Notes: generated by a model not told the origin, from the letters alone. Shown: positions 18,213 to 27,538, counted from the first letter of the stretch. The stretch: DNA of 64,000 nt from Micrococcaceae bacterium Sec5.1 (GCA_039636795.1 CP143430.1:620001-684000), one strand, 5' to 3'. Numbers and translations: made by a program.

Positions 18213-19127
18213 TTAAAGAAGCGGTTCGATTGCCTGAAGCACGCGGGCCCGCAGCGTCTGGGATTCGGCCGCAAAACCCCGCTGGTACTCAACGTACTCG
18301 GCCTTGCCCTGCGGTGTCTCGATCCTGATGGGTGGGTAGCCCCATTCTTCGAGGTCGTAAGGGGAAGCCTGCATGTCCATGGTCCGGATCCGCCACGACA
18401 GTTCGAAGCAGTCCATCACCAACTCGCTGGGCAGCGCAGGCGTCAATTTGTAGGTCCACTTATACAGGTCCATGTTGGCGTGCAGGCAGCCCGGTTGTTC
18501 CATGGTGCGCTGGTTTTCGCGCGTGGGCGTGAGCTCGTTGAGCGGGATGGCGTCCGGAGTGTAGAAGCGGAAGGCATCGAAGTGGGAACAGCGGATACGG
18601 TTCTCCTCCACCACGGTGTCGGTGCCCTCCCCGCCAAGCCGCAATTTCAAGTACTTGTGCCGCAGCTCGAATTTCTCCTGCCGGTACACCATGGCCCACT
18701 CATGGAGGCCGAAGCAGCCGAACTGGGCCGGGCGCTTCGCCGTGCTGTTGAGGATGATGCCGGCGAAACTGACGGCTTCGGCGCGTTGGGCCATGAAACT
18801 GCCCCGGTCAAAGGTGACCGCGGGCGTACCTAGTGGCAGTCCGACGGCGGCGAGGTCGCCGTCGTCGAGCAGGCGGTAGAACTTCCAGCTGGCACGCTCA
18901 AGGGCACGCGCGCCACTGAGCACCACTCCATCGCCGGGATGCCAGCGCAGCAATTGGCCAGGCTTCTGGGTGTAATACGTGAAGAGGAAGTCCTCCACGG
19001 GATGTTTCTTTCCTGCCGACCGGCGGGCCAAATAGGGGTCGGCGTACCGGGCGACGCGTGCATGATGGGCGGCCTCCATCCCGAGCCAGTGCTCTTGGGG
19101 GAGGTGCTGGGGCCTAAGCTGCTCCAC
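18213..19127 (-). CDS. Conserved actinobacterial protein often labelled 3-methyladenine DNA glycosylase
   Basis: About 304 aa. It contains KKHPVEDFLFTYYTQKPGQL, RWHPGDGVVL, FGLHEWAMVYR and HFDAFRFYTPDA, which recall a widespread actinobacterial family that databases usually call 3-methyladenine DNA glycosylase. I see no helix-hairpin-helix or known glycosylase active-site motif, so the enzymatic label is weak. The GTG at 19127 overlaps the end of the SSI lipoprotein gene by 14 nt and implies translational coupling. In-frame codons continue upstream to 19220 but only antisense to the inhibitor gene. Function unknown. Confidence 0.8.
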   Translation of the reverse strand: MEQLRPQHLPQEHWLGMEAAHHARVARYADPYLARRSAGKKHPVEDFLFTYYTQKPGQLLRWHPGDGVVLSGARALERASWKFYRLLDDGDLAAVGLPLGTPAVTFDRGSFMAQRAEAVSFAGIILNSTAKRPAQFGCFGLHEWAMVYRQEKFELRHKYLKLRLGGEGTDTVVEENRIRCSHFDAFRFYTPDAIPLNELTPTRENQRTMEQPGCLHANMDLYKWTYKLTPALPSELVMDCFELSWRIRTMDMQASPYDLEEWGYPPIRIETPQGKAEYVEYQRGFAAESQTLRARVLQAIEPLL

Positions 19128-19740
19128 CGCTGGAACCGATGATGGCGTTTGCCGCGTCCCACAAAGCGATTTGGCAACCGTCGGTGCGGCTGAAGGAAAC
19201 CGAAACTTCCATGCCGTCAACGGCGCCGGTCACCTTGGCTGTTTGCGGACCGCCAAACTGTTGAGTGCACGCTTGGTCGCTCTTGATGGGTGCGTGGCTT
19301 AGCAGCGACGGATTGTTCTTCAGCGCCGCGCAGGCCGCGTTCGCTGTGGGGTGTTTGCTTTCGGCTGCCGGGGCGCCGTTGACGCAGACGAGCGTGTAGT
19401 TCTGCGGTGCTGCGCTGGCGGACTCCAGCACCGTGATGGAGAGTTCAGCGTTTCCCTGTCCCGGAGTGGGCTTCGCTCCCGGCAGGCTGGGGTCCGGTGT
19501 TGTGTCTTCGGGGCCGAGGGTTGTGGGCACCTGGGTGGGCGTGGGGTTCGATTGCGTAGGGCTGGGGGAGCCGTCGCTGGGACTGACGGACGACGGCGCG
19601 GAGGCAGCGCTGCTAGACCCAGCCGGGGCGGGGGTGCCCGAGCAGCCGGCCAGGCCAGCGAGGGCCAGGACGGCTATGAGGGGCCGGACTCCAACGAGGG
19701 GCCGGACTCCTACAAGGGCCCGGACGAGGCGCGAGCGCAT
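19114..19740 (-). CDS. Lipoprotein with subtilisin-inhibitor-like (SSI) domain
   Basis: About 208 aa. The ATG at 19740 follows AAGGAG by 7 nt; the much longer open frame upstream runs through the XRE gene and is not real. The leader ends with the lipobox LAGC (ALAGLAGCSG), so the protein is anchored outside the membrane. A Ser/Pro/Thr linker of about 65 residues follows, then an SSI-type domain with all four family cysteines (LVCVNG, NAACAALKN, ACTQQFGGPQ, DGCQIAL). It is probably an extracytoplasmic inhibitor of subtilisin-like proteases; the S8 protease 1.4 kb away is the obvious candidate. The N-terminus carries a VGVRPL repeat. Confidence 0.82.
   Translation of the reverse strand: MRSRLVRALVGVRPLVGVRPLIAVLALAGLAGCSGTPAPAGSSSAASAPSSVSPSDGSPSPTQSNPTPTQVPTTLGPEDTTPDPSLPGAKPTPGQGNAELSITVLESASAAPQNYTLVCVNGAPAAESKHPTANAACAALKNNPSLLSHAPIKSDQACTQQFGGPQTAKVTGAVDGMEVSVSFSRTDGCQIALWDAANAIIGSSGGAA
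19679..19714 (-). repeat. Two 18-bp tandem copies in signal-peptide region
   Basis: GAGGGGCCGGACTCC(A/T)AC occurs twice in tandem, followed by a third diverged copy. It encodes VGVRPL-VGVRPL just before the hydrophobic core of the lipoprotein leader. The repeat is a likely site of slippage that would lengthen or shorten the leader without a frameshift. Confidence 0.75.
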
Positions 19741-19762
19741 GGGTTCTCCTTGGGCTGCCATT

Positions 19763-20029
19763 TTAAGCCGGTGCGGCAATGCTTTCGGGCTGGCTGATCC
19801 CTGCCCACACCTCATCGAGGGACAGCCCGAGGACATCGGCGATCGCTGCGATGGTCTGGAATGCCGGGGTTGCCACACGTCCGGACTCAATCTTCCGGAG
19901 TGTCTCCGGTGAAACCTGGGCCTCGAGCGCAATCTCCAGCATCGAGCGCGCTCCCCGGGCGCGACGCAACAGGGTGCCGAGACGCTGTCCGCGCTCGACC
20001 TCTTCAGCTGTGAGTGGCAATCTGACCAT
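19763..20029 (-). CDS. XRE-family helix-turn-helix regulator
   Basis: An 88-aa DNA-binding protein that is almost entirely an HTH_3 domain: RLGTLLRRARGARSMLEIAL, then VSPETLRKIESGRVATP as recognition helix, then AFQTIAAIADVLGLSLDEVW. It has no sensor domain. It is divergent from the methionine aminopeptidase gene, 66 nt away, with a direct repeat between them. The SSI lipoprotein gene starts 22 nt downstream, so it may be co-transcribed with the inhibitor genes. Confidence 0.88.
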   Translation of the reverse strand: MVRLPLTAEEVERGQRLGTLLRRARGARSMLEIALEAQVSPETLRKIESGRVATPAFQTIAAIADVLGLSLDEVWAGISQPESIAAPA

Positions 20030-20045
20030 GGCTCCAATTCTAATA

Positions 20046-20067
20046 CCGGGATAATATGGCCGGGATA
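20046..20067. promoter_or_regulatory. Direct repeat CCGGGATA in divergent xre/map promoter
   Basis: CCGGGATA occurs at 20046-20053 and 20060-20067, 14 bp apart, flanking a TAATAT that could serve as a -10 element. It is the likely site of autoregulation by the adjacent XRE protein. Confidence 0.4.
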
Positions 20068-20095
20068 GTTATTGGTTGAATGGGAAAGGCGCCGC

Positions 20096-20866
20096 ATGAT
20101 CGAGATTCTGAACCGCACCGAACTGCATCGGGCAAAGGAGGCTGGTGCCCTGGTTGCCGACATCCTTCAGGCAATGAAAGGCCGCAGCGCGGTGGGCGTT
20201 AACCTCCTGGAGATCGATCAGTGGGCCAAGGCCATGATCAACGATGCCGGGGCCCAGTCCTGTTACGTCGACTATTCGCCTTCCTTTGGGCGCGGTCCTT
20301 TTGGACACTACATCTGCACGTCCGTCAACGACGCCGTACTCCATGGACTGCCTCACGACTACACGCTTGCTGACGGCGACCTGGTGTCCCTGGACCTCGC
20401 CGTTTCCAAGAACGGGGTCGCTGCAGACTCTGCCATCAGCTTCACAGTGGGCGATTCAAAGCCCTCGGACAGCCTGGCAATGATCGACGCAACGGAGCGG
20501 GCCTTGAGCGCAGGGATAGCCGTGGCCGGACCCGGCGCCCGCATTGGTGATATCTCCCATGCCATAGGCTCGGTCCTCAGCGAAGCTGGCTACCCAATCA
20601 ATACCCAGTTCGGCGGTCACGGCATCGGATCGACGATGCACCAGGATCCGCACATCGCCAACACCGGACGGCCGGGCCGTGGATACAAACTGCGTCCCGG
20701 TTTGTTGCTGGCTCTGGAGCCGTGGGTAATGGCGGACACTGCCGAGCTGGTCACCGATGCTGACGGGTGGACGCTGAGAAGCGCGACGGGTTGCCGTACA
20801 GCACACAGTGAGCACACGATCGCCATCACCGACGACGGGGCTGAGATTCTCACCCTGGCGCGTTGA
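20096..20866 (+). CDS. map: Type I methionine aminopeptidase
   Basis: Removes the initiator Met from nascent proteins. It has about 256 aa in the pita-bread fold with the five metal ligands in the usual order: Asp in SLDLAV, Asp in VAADSAISF, His in GGHGIGSTMH, Glu in LALEPW and Glu in AHSEHTIAI. The substrate-site loop HGLPHDYTL is present. The ATG at 20096 with AAAGG is preferred over the TTG at 20072. It appears to be a stand-alone copy, not beside secY/infA, so it may be a second methionine aminopeptidase. Confidence 0.93.
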   Translation: MIEILNRTELHRAKEAGALVADILQAMKGRSAVGVNLLEIDQWAKAMINDAGAQSCYVDYSPSFGRGPFGHYICTSVNDAVLHGLPHDYTLADGDLVSLDLAVSKNGVAADSAISFTVGDSKPSDSLAMIDATERALSAGIAVAGPGARIGDISHAIGSVLSEAGYPINTQFGGHGIGSTMHQDPHIANTGRPGRGYKLRPGLLLALEPWVMADTAELVTDADGWTLRSATGCRTAHSEHTIAITDDGAEILTLAR

Positions 20867-20937
20867 GTGCTCGTGCGCTTATAGCTGGTGCTCAGTGGCA
20901 CGTTGGGCTGGGTTGCCTTTCGCTGGGTGGCCGTCCG

Positions 20938-21426
20938 CTAGTTTGGCGTCCGCTGGGTTGCCTCGATGAGGCCGGTCATAGCCTGGTGGAGTTCGGCCAC
21001 TTCCTCGCGACTGAGCTGCAGGCGCTCCCGGATTGCACCGGGAACCGCCGTCGCCTGATCCCGGAGCGCGGCTCCCTTTTCCGTCAGCTTGACGGCAAGC
21101 GCGCGCTCGTTTCCGGGCACACGCTCGCGGGTGATGAGCTGTGCCTCCTCAAGCCGGCGCAGGAGTGGGGACAAGGTGGCGGGCTCGTGGAGGAGGCTGT
21201 CGCTAATGTCCTTAAGTGTCCTGGGGCTCCGCTCCCAGAGTGCAAGCATCACAAGGTACTGCGGATGGGTTAGCCCGAGCTGTTCGAGGATGGGCTTGTA
21301 GATGCCCACCACGCTCCGGGAGGCAACGGTCAGCGCGAAGCACAGCTGGCGTTCCAAAAGGAGGTCGTCAGTTTCGCTGGTCTGGCTTATTTCACTGGTC
21401 TGCGTTGTCTCGCTGATCTGGGTCAT
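20938..21426 (-). CDS. MarR-family regulator, OhrR-like
   Basis: A 162-aa winged-helix repressor. The N-terminal segment ERQLCFALTVASRSVVGIYK places a cysteine exactly as in OhrR organic-hydroperoxide sensors, with LTHPQYLVMLALWE continuing the family pattern. The recognition helix is in ISDSLLHEPATLSPLLRRLE. The leader is a Thr/Ser/Glu-rich repeat (SETTQTSEISQTSE). No ohr peroxidase gene is adjacent in the window, which is unusual for OhrR. It may control the small gene divergent from it. Confidence 0.85.
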   Translation of the reverse strand: MTQISETTQTSEISQTSETDDLLLERQLCFALTVASRSVVGIYKPILEQLGLTHPQYLVMLALWERSPRTLKDISDSLLHEPATLSPLLRRLEEAQLITRERVPGNERALAVKLTEKGAALRDQATAVPGAIRERLQLSREEVAELHQAMTGLIEATQRTPN

Positions 21427-21447
21427 GGCTGCCTTTCCGCCCGATTA

Positions 21448-21474
21448 GTTAGTGTACTAATTGTTAGCGTACTA
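21448..21474. promoter_or_regulatory. Direct repeats GTTAG(T/C)GTACTA upstream of OhrR-like gene
   Basis: Two 12-bp near-identical copies (21448-21459 and 21463-21474) lie 15 bp apart in an AT-rich stretch between the OhrR-like gene and the small plus-strand gene. Each contains a TAGT..ACTA partial palindrome. It is the probable repressor site. Confidence 0.55.
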
Positions 21475-21512
21475 TGAACGTGTTGAACCGTCTAAAAGAG
21501 GAGTCGATCGGC

Positions 21513-21737
21513 GTGGCAAAGGAATCCTTTACCCAGAAGTTCATGCGCGCTACGGGAAAGCTGAGGGTCATCTTCGGCCCCGCACACAGCAGCTCCATTG
21601 ATCACGAAATGACGGAGGACAACCGCAGGCTCCTGGCCCAACGCGAAGCGGAGACCCAGCAATGGGAAACCCTTCGCCGCCCCGACGGCAGCACGTATGT
21701 GGTGCCCCGTAATCCGGACGATAAGTCGCTGCGCTAG
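21513..21737 (+). CDS. Small hypothetical protein
   Basis: About 74 aa from the GTG at 21513, which follows GAGGAG by 9 nt; an ATG at 21474 would overlap the repeat and has no ribosome site. The sequence MAKESFTQKFMRATGKLRV, then RPDGSTYVVPRNPDD, is charged and soluble without a recognised domain. It is divergent from the OhrR-like regulator and is possibly its target. Function unknown. Confidence 0.6.
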   Translation: MAKESFTQKFMRATGKLRVIFGPAHSSSIDHEMTEDNRRLLAQREAETQQWETLRRPDGSTYVVPRNPDDKSLR

Positions 21738-21920
21738 AGGGCCCCGCTTCGTCCGGATCGCTTTCTACTCCGGTGCAGCTGCCTTCAGCCGAGCCTTCGG
21801 GTGTTCGCGCAGCAGGTCCATCAGGCGCGCCCCGCGGACTTTTGGTCGACGAGGGAGCTTTCCTCAAACTCAGGGGTTTCATCCGAGCGCGGCCGCGTGG
21901 AAGAGTGGACGTCAGGACTA

Positions 21921-22079
21921 TATATGGGCGAACTCTTCGGACGTCCCGATGTGAACGTTAGAGCGGTGCTTCTCACAGCGGGCAACGGATCGTTCCGACT
22001 GGAAGTCATACAAGTCGACGCTCCGCCACTGGCAGTCAATCCGTCCGGGGCGCCGCCCGGCACGGCTCATGTGGCCTTT
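21921..22079 (+). pseudogene. Remnant of a VOC (glyoxalase-like) protein
   Basis: A stretch of about 53 codons reads LFGRPDVNVRAVLLTAGNG, FRLEVIQVDAPP, NPSGAPPGTAHVAF, which resembles the middle of vicinal-oxygen-chelate domain proteins (beta-alpha-beta followed by GxxHxAF). There is no start, no metal-ligand N-terminus and no continuation, so it is a decayed fragment. The rest of the gap 21738-22254 holds no gene that I can support. The fragment lies where backbone genes give way to the glycoside island. Confidence 0.45.
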
Positions 22080-22109
22080 ACCGGTACCAGACAAATGACC
22101 AAGAAGAGC

Positions 22110-22152
22110 AGAGGCGCTGCCCGGAGCTGACTACTCTCCGCCCAGCGCCTCT
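22110..22152. terminator. Hairpin downstream of esterase gene
   Basis: AGAGGCGCTG (22110-22119) pairs with CAGCGCCTCT (22143-22152), about 100 nt beyond the minus-strand esterase stop. It is probably a terminator, without a clear T run. Confidence 0.5.
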
Positions 22153-22254
22153 ACCTACCCGCATTGCATCCCCGCGGGATCAGCCCCAATCGGTCCCACG
22201 AGCCCGGCCGCGGCCCCTTCTCTGCCTATTTCAGTAACCTCCAAGTGTTACGTT

Positions 22255-24033
22255 TCAGCGTGCCGGGGTGACGACGACCCTCACTCGGTCTACGTTCTGA
22301 ATGACGTCGAATTTGTCCGTTGCGTCCCCTTCACGCTGTGAGCCGACGCGGATACTTGGAAAGTAAGTTCCCGTTGTGTTGAACATATGGGTCGAGCGCA
22401 CTACTAAGGTGTCCTTGTTTGCCTCAAATGGTGCTGGCTCAAAGGTGCCGTCTCCGTCAAAGTCCCACTCGACAGACACAATCTTTCCGGCGTGCTGGGG
22501 CACTTGGATCTTCGCCTGGAGGTCGAATTCGGAACCTTGGGTGACCTCAATGCGATCACTGCCCCCACGTCCCGAAAGTTCTACGACAGGCTGAATACCA
22601 GCACGGACAGCCGCGTTGTCCGGGAGCCCGATCTGGTTATCCGCGGTGACCTGATACTGGGTTGAGCGCGGGGGTGCGATGCCTTTCTCGGCCCAAGCCG
22701 AGACGTCTTCGAGCGCCTGATAGATGACTGGCATATAGCCGACCAGGCGGGTGGCCTGTCCAGCCCTGTTGAACGGACCGTGATCGGCGTTATCGGTGTA
22801 CCAGAGACGATATGAATCTTTAGCTGCACTGCCCATGGCCGCTGCCACGCGGTTTGCGTACCAATCAGCATGTACCGGGAAGGCGTCCGAGTCGAGGGTC
22901 GAGTCGAGGGCGATGACCTTTCCAGTAATTTTCCCGCTGAACGAGGCACCGCCTGTCACAAGGTTCGCAAGGAAAGGGCCCGGAGAGAATGCTCGCTGGG
23001 GATACAAGGGGGCGCCGTCGGGATTCCGATACTGATCAAACCCTGGGATGGCGCTCTCCTGTGCAGGAAGAGTGTAGCGGTGGTTGGCAATGAGAGCGAG
23101 CTGACTCCGACGGGTCGGATCTTGGGCGAGAGCGGCGCGGAAAAGCTCTCCGAGCGAGGAATCCTCCGTCCCGAGGTAGCCGGGCTTCGTCCAGAAGTCT
23201 TCGACGTAAGAATTGTCGAAGCCTTGAATGAAGGCCGCGGTCGAGGGGAGGCCGCCGGGATTAGCGACATAGTCGAAGTCTTCCCACGACTCCAAGGGAA
23301 GACCCAGTCTCGTAACTTCTTCGAGCGCAGCTTTCTGGACCGCATCCAGTCCTGCGTAGGGGTCCCCGCTGCCACCCGGGCGGAGAGCGTCAACAATCTG
23401 GTCCTTTTTGTCCTGAAGAACGAAGGCCGCGAATGCCCTGCTGGTGAAGTTTGCTGCCGATGATGTCGGGATGCCCTGAACAATGGGAACAGCACCCTGC
23501 CAAACGTTGCGGGTATTCTCGATGGCGCCGACCGTTTGGTAGGAACCGCCGCTCCATCCATAGAGATACCCGTAGATACTCTCGGACTTCACGCCGTAAT
23601 ACTCTGCTGCCACTGTTCTGGCAAACTTGGCCGCTGCTGCACTGTGCCGGTAGCCGAGCGCCCCGTCAGTCTGGACGGTGTAGCCGCCGTGGGCGGCGCC
23701 GAATTGAACGTTGTCGGCGGGTTCTTGGCCGTTAATGGGATAAGTGAACTGAAAGAACCGCCCCTCCCACTGACGTTTCGGAGGCAGGAAGATCTTGAAC
23801 GTTGTACCCGGTCCCTCGAAATGTCCCTCGACCAGTAGCAGGCCATCGCTACTTGTTCTCTTGTCGATGACGGGAGTGCTGTAAGTGGGGTCGACGCATG
23901 TAGCGTCGACGGCAAACGGGCCTCCTGGCCTACTTGCTGAGCACTGCACGACAGGCTCGGCCGCGGTGGCCAGCGGTGCGGCGGCGCCTAGAACCAGGGC
24001 GCCTGTCAGGGCGGCAGTGATGAGTGGCTTCAT
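22255..24033 (-). CDS. Secreted tannase/feruloyl-esterase-like serine esterase with PKD-like tail
   Basis: A 592-aa exported alpha/beta hydrolase. The signal peptide spans residues 1-25 (MKPLITAALTGALVLGAAA, cleavage near TAAEP). The nucleophile elbow GWSGGS places Ser at about 161. A late acidic region (LDSTLDSDAFPVHADW) and NADHGPFN offer the triad Asp and His. Overall order is like tannases and large fungal-type feruloyl esterases. Residues 490-590 form a PKD-like beta domain (VSVEWDFDGDGTFEP, then FNTTGTYFPSIRVGS). It would hydrolyse an ester outside the cell, perhaps an acyl group on a plant glycoside, but the substrate is not visible. It is paralogous to the gene at 42778-45093. Confidence 0.78.
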   Translation of the reverse strand: MKPLITAALTGALVLGAAAPLATAAEPVVQCSASRPGGPFAVDATCVDPTYSTPVIDKRTSSDGLLLVEGHFEGPGTTFKIFLPPKRQWEGRFFQFTYPINGQEPADNVQFGAAHGGYTVQTDGALGYRHSAAAAKFARTVAAEYYGVKSESIYGYLYGWSGGSYQTVGAIENTRNVWQGAVPIVQGIPTSSAANFTSRAFAAFVLQDKKDQIVDALRPGGSGDPYAGLDAVQKAALEEVTRLGLPLESWEDFDYVANPGGLPSTAAFIQGFDNSYVEDFWTKPGYLGTEDSSLGELFRAALAQDPTRRSQLALIANHRYTLPAQESAIPGFDQYRNPDGAPLYPQRAFSPGPFLANLVTGGASFSGKITGKVIALDSTLDSDAFPVHADWYANRVAAAMGSAAKDSYRLWYTDNADHGPFNRAGQATRLVGYMPVIYQALEDVSAWAEKGIAPPRSTQYQVTADNQIGLPDNAAVRAGIQPVVELSGRGGSDRIEVTQGSEFDLQAKIQVPQHAGKIVSVEWDFDGDGTFEPAPFEANKDTLVVRSTHMFNTTGTYFPSIRVGSQREGDATDKFDVIQNVDRVRVVVTPAR

Positions 24034-24190
24034 AGCTTCTCCAGCTTCATTGGTGGTTGCGTCCCGAAGATTCAGGGTGGTGCCGTTTCGCGGGCGTTCG
24101 CAGGAACGTCATTCCGCAATAACGTAGGTGTGGCACCTCAGGACGACCTTAACCAGTTCAGGTACTATCGTCAATGTATTTGGAAGAAGG

Positions 24191-24205
24191 TTTCGTTTAT
24201 CGGAA
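24191..24205. promoter_or_regulatory. Degenerate IclR-type box upstream of epimerase gene
   Basis: TTTCG-TTTAT-CGGAA is a weak match to the island box TTCCA-N5-TGGAA. It is preceded by TTTGGAAG. The whole 24177-24207 stretch aligns well with 25682-25712 in front of the first iclR gene, including a TTTGGAA half-site 12 bp upstream in both. Confidence 0.45.
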
Positions 24206-24303
24206 TACGCGATGACTCGCCAGGGTGCGCGGCTAGTGGCCTTGATGGTGGGACGAATGCCGGGTCGAGGGCAACTACCCAGACATGTCGGAAGGAAAGA
24301 TTT

Positions 24304-25628
<1,325 letters not shown>

Positions 25629-25686
25629 CTAGGCACAGTCGCCGAAGTTACTTTAAGGGGCAGGCTCGGCCCCGGTCAATATATTT

Positions 25687-25775
25687 GGAATAAAGTTCCT
25701 ATAATTGGAATCTTCACCCCCGTTCACCGCCTCCTCCCGGAACGAAGGGGCGGTAAACTGTTCCAATAAACGACA
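25687..25775. promoter_or_regulatory. IclR-type operator cluster before first iclR gene
   Basis: TTCCT-ATAAT-TGGAA (25696-25710) fits the island box TTCCA-N5-TGGAA with one mismatch. It overlaps a second inverted pair GGAA-N5-TTCC (25687-25699). A half-site TTCCAATAAA lies at 25761-25770, just before the iclR ribosome site. It lies between the divergent GH42 remnant and iclR, consistent with autoregulation. Confidence 0.65.
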
Positions 25776-25794
25776 AAAGGCATGGAGAGCTGAA

Positions 25795-26568
25795 ATGAGC
25801 GAACAAAACGAGGATGAGAAGCTGGTTGGTGCTGACCGGGTGCTTGCCGTACTCATCGATCTGGCAGGCCATCCTCAAGGGGTTACATTGGACGAAATGG
25901 CCAATCGGCTGCAGAGTTCAAAACCAACCGTTCATAGAGCGCTCTCCGCCCTTCGCCGCGCGCATCTGGCAGAGCAGGTATCCCGTGGTGTCTACGTGTT
26001 GGGGGATGAGTTTATCCGCTTGGCCTTCCGCCACCACTCTGCCAAACCGGATGCGATACGGATCGAACCTGCTCTCCAAAAGCTGGCCCAGCAGTATGGG
26101 GAGACAGCCCATTATGCAGTCCTGGCAGGAACCGAGGTCGTCTATCGTGCCAAAGTTGACCCACCTGTGGGTTCTGTCCGCCTGACTTCAGAAGTGGGGG
26201 GACGTAATCCAGCCCATCGAACGGCGGTGGGAAAGATGCTTCTCAGCCGCGAGCTCAATAGCGAGGCTGAACTGGTCGACTGGCTGGGAGGGCAGCCACT
26301 GGAAGCGCGAACGCCCAACTCCATCACGACAATTCCTGCACTCTGGGCGGAGCTGGAAGCGACCCGCGACCGAGGCTATGCCATAGACGATCAGGAAAAT
26401 GAGATCGGGTTGAACTGCGTCGCAGTACTGGCCGACCTGGGAACCCCCCAAATTGGTGCAGTCAGCGTAAGTGCTCTCGCTTTCCGCCTTCCGCTCGAAA
26501 AATTGATCGATGAGGTTCCGACAATCCGGGCAATCATCGCCGAGACACAGGCGATCCCCGCGGCCTAG
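25795..26568 (+). CDS. IclR-family regulator, paralogue 1
   Basis: A 257-aa regulator. The N-terminal winged helix (VGADRVLAVLIDLAGHPQGV, then LQSSKPTVHRALSALRRA) is followed by an IclR effector domain (about 90-250): GETAHYAVLAGTEVVYRAKV, GGRNPAHRTAVGKMLL, DDQENEIGLNCVAVL. The start at 25795 has GGAGAG 9 nt before it; the longer frame from 25705 runs through the operator. It is clearly paralogous to the IclR at 29467-30240 (same length, same motif order). It probably binds the TTCCA-N5-TGGAA boxes and senses an intermediate of the sugar-acid pathway. Confidence 0.92.
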   Translation: MSEQNEDEKLVGADRVLAVLIDLAGHPQGVTLDEMANRLQSSKPTVHRALSALRRAHLAEQVSRGVYVLGDEFIRLAFRHHSAKPDAIRIEPALQKLAQQYGETAHYAVLAGTEVVYRAKVDPPVGSVRLTSEVGGRNPAHRTAVGKMLLSRELNSEAELVDWLGGQPLEARTPNSITTIPALWAELEATRDRGYAIDDQENEIGLNCVAVLADLGTPQIGAVSVSALAFRLPLEKLIDEVPTIRAIIAETQAIPAA

Positions 26569-27503
26569 GAATGTCCCGGAGGCACACTGGCTGCAGCTGA
26601 GGATTGTTGAGAGCTCCAGTACGGGGAACGTGTCGACCCTTCCCATCGGGGTGTCTGGCAGCCCGTGGCGTCGGGGCGGGCCACGTGCAGGAAGCCGGAT
26701 TCATCCCGCTCGGGATGGGCCAGCCCCGTGGTTGCTGACGTGATGGCAAGAACATCCAGGTCCGCTCCGACGAAGGCCGGACACGTCGTCTGAGGGGCGT
26801 TGACATTCACCGTTTGAAGGACGGTGCCGTCCGCCGTGTATTGACGCACGACGCCGGCGCCCCACTCGGCAATCCAAAGGTTGCCGTGGTCATCAACTGT
26901 CAGCCCATCGGGAGTGCCCTCAAAACCAGTAATTACCTCGGTCCATGCTTCCTCCTGGTCAAAATCGCCTGGCCCGTAGGAATGCGAGCTGACCGTTCCG
27001 ACGAGGCTGTCAACGTGATAAACGGTTCCGCCGTCAGGGGAGAACCCTATTCCGTTGGACAGGGAGATACGCGATCGAAGAACCTGGCTTCGGCCATCGG
27101 GCTCAATCCGGAGAAGAATTTCCTTTTTTCCCGGATGGTTTAGGGACAGGGAGCCGATAATGAATCGGCCTTGAGGATCTACCGCGCCGTCGTTCCAGCG
27201 GACGTCAGTTCGGTCACCGAAAAGATCGGGTCCGGTCGAAACTTCTCCCTCAGGTGAAATTGACACCAATGAACGCGTTCCGGCAGCAAGCATACCGCCG
27301 TCCTCGGACAGGGCTACGGCCCCCACGAAGCCGCCTAAGGTTAGTGATGACGTCACTATGACTTCATCATTCGAAAGCATCCCCCGGTTAATTTTTCCGT
27401 TGAGGATGTCCACCCACACGATTTCCTGGGTGCGCTCGTCCCACAGGACACCTTCCCCGAGAAGGTCCCGGCTTGCGGTCGCTGCGCGCGCGTATAGTGT
27501 CAT
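26565..27503 (-). CDS. SMP-30/gluconolactonase-family sugar lactonase
   Basis: A metal-dependent six-blade propeller hydrolase of about 312 aa that opens aldonolactones to aldonic acids. Family motifs: LLGEGVLWDERTQEIVWVDI with the metal-binding Glu, RWNDGAVDPQGRFIIGS, LSNGIGFSPDG with metal Asn, HVDSLVGTV and FEGTPDGLTVDDHGNLWIA with metal Asp. The ATG at 27503 follows AGAAGG. The last 40 residues (TGCQTPRWEGSTRSPYWSSQ onward) do not look family-like and run into the end of the convergent iclR gene, so the tail may be a shifted frame. It is the last gene of the unit iclR2-FAH-ADH-lactonase, and provides step 2 of the inferred oxidative pathway. Confidence 0.87.
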   Translation of the reverse strand: MTLYARAATASRDLLGEGVLWDERTQEIVWVDILNGKINRGMLSNDEVIVTSSLTLGGFVGAVALSEDGGMLAAGTRSLVSISPEGEVSTGPDLFGDRTDVRWNDGAVDPQGRFIIGSLSLNHPGKKEILLRIEPDGRSQVLRSRISLSNGIGFSPDGGTVYHVDSLVGTVSSHSYGPGDFDQEEAWTEVITGFEGTPDGLTVDDHGNLWIAEWGAGVVRQYTADGTVLQTVNVNAPQTTCPAFVGADLDVLAITSATTGLAHPERDESGFLHVARPDATGCQTPRWEGSTRSPYWSSQQSSAAASVPPGHS

Positions 27504-27538
27504 GGTTTCCTTCTTAGCGCTTGGCACTGGCGCCTCTG

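Noticed and set aside
19114..20163. Single 349-aa protein covering the SSI lipoprotein and more
   Set aside because: The first 140 residues are the antisense reading of the XRE and map promoter region; the lipoprotein has its own ATG, AAGGAG site and signal peptide at 19740.
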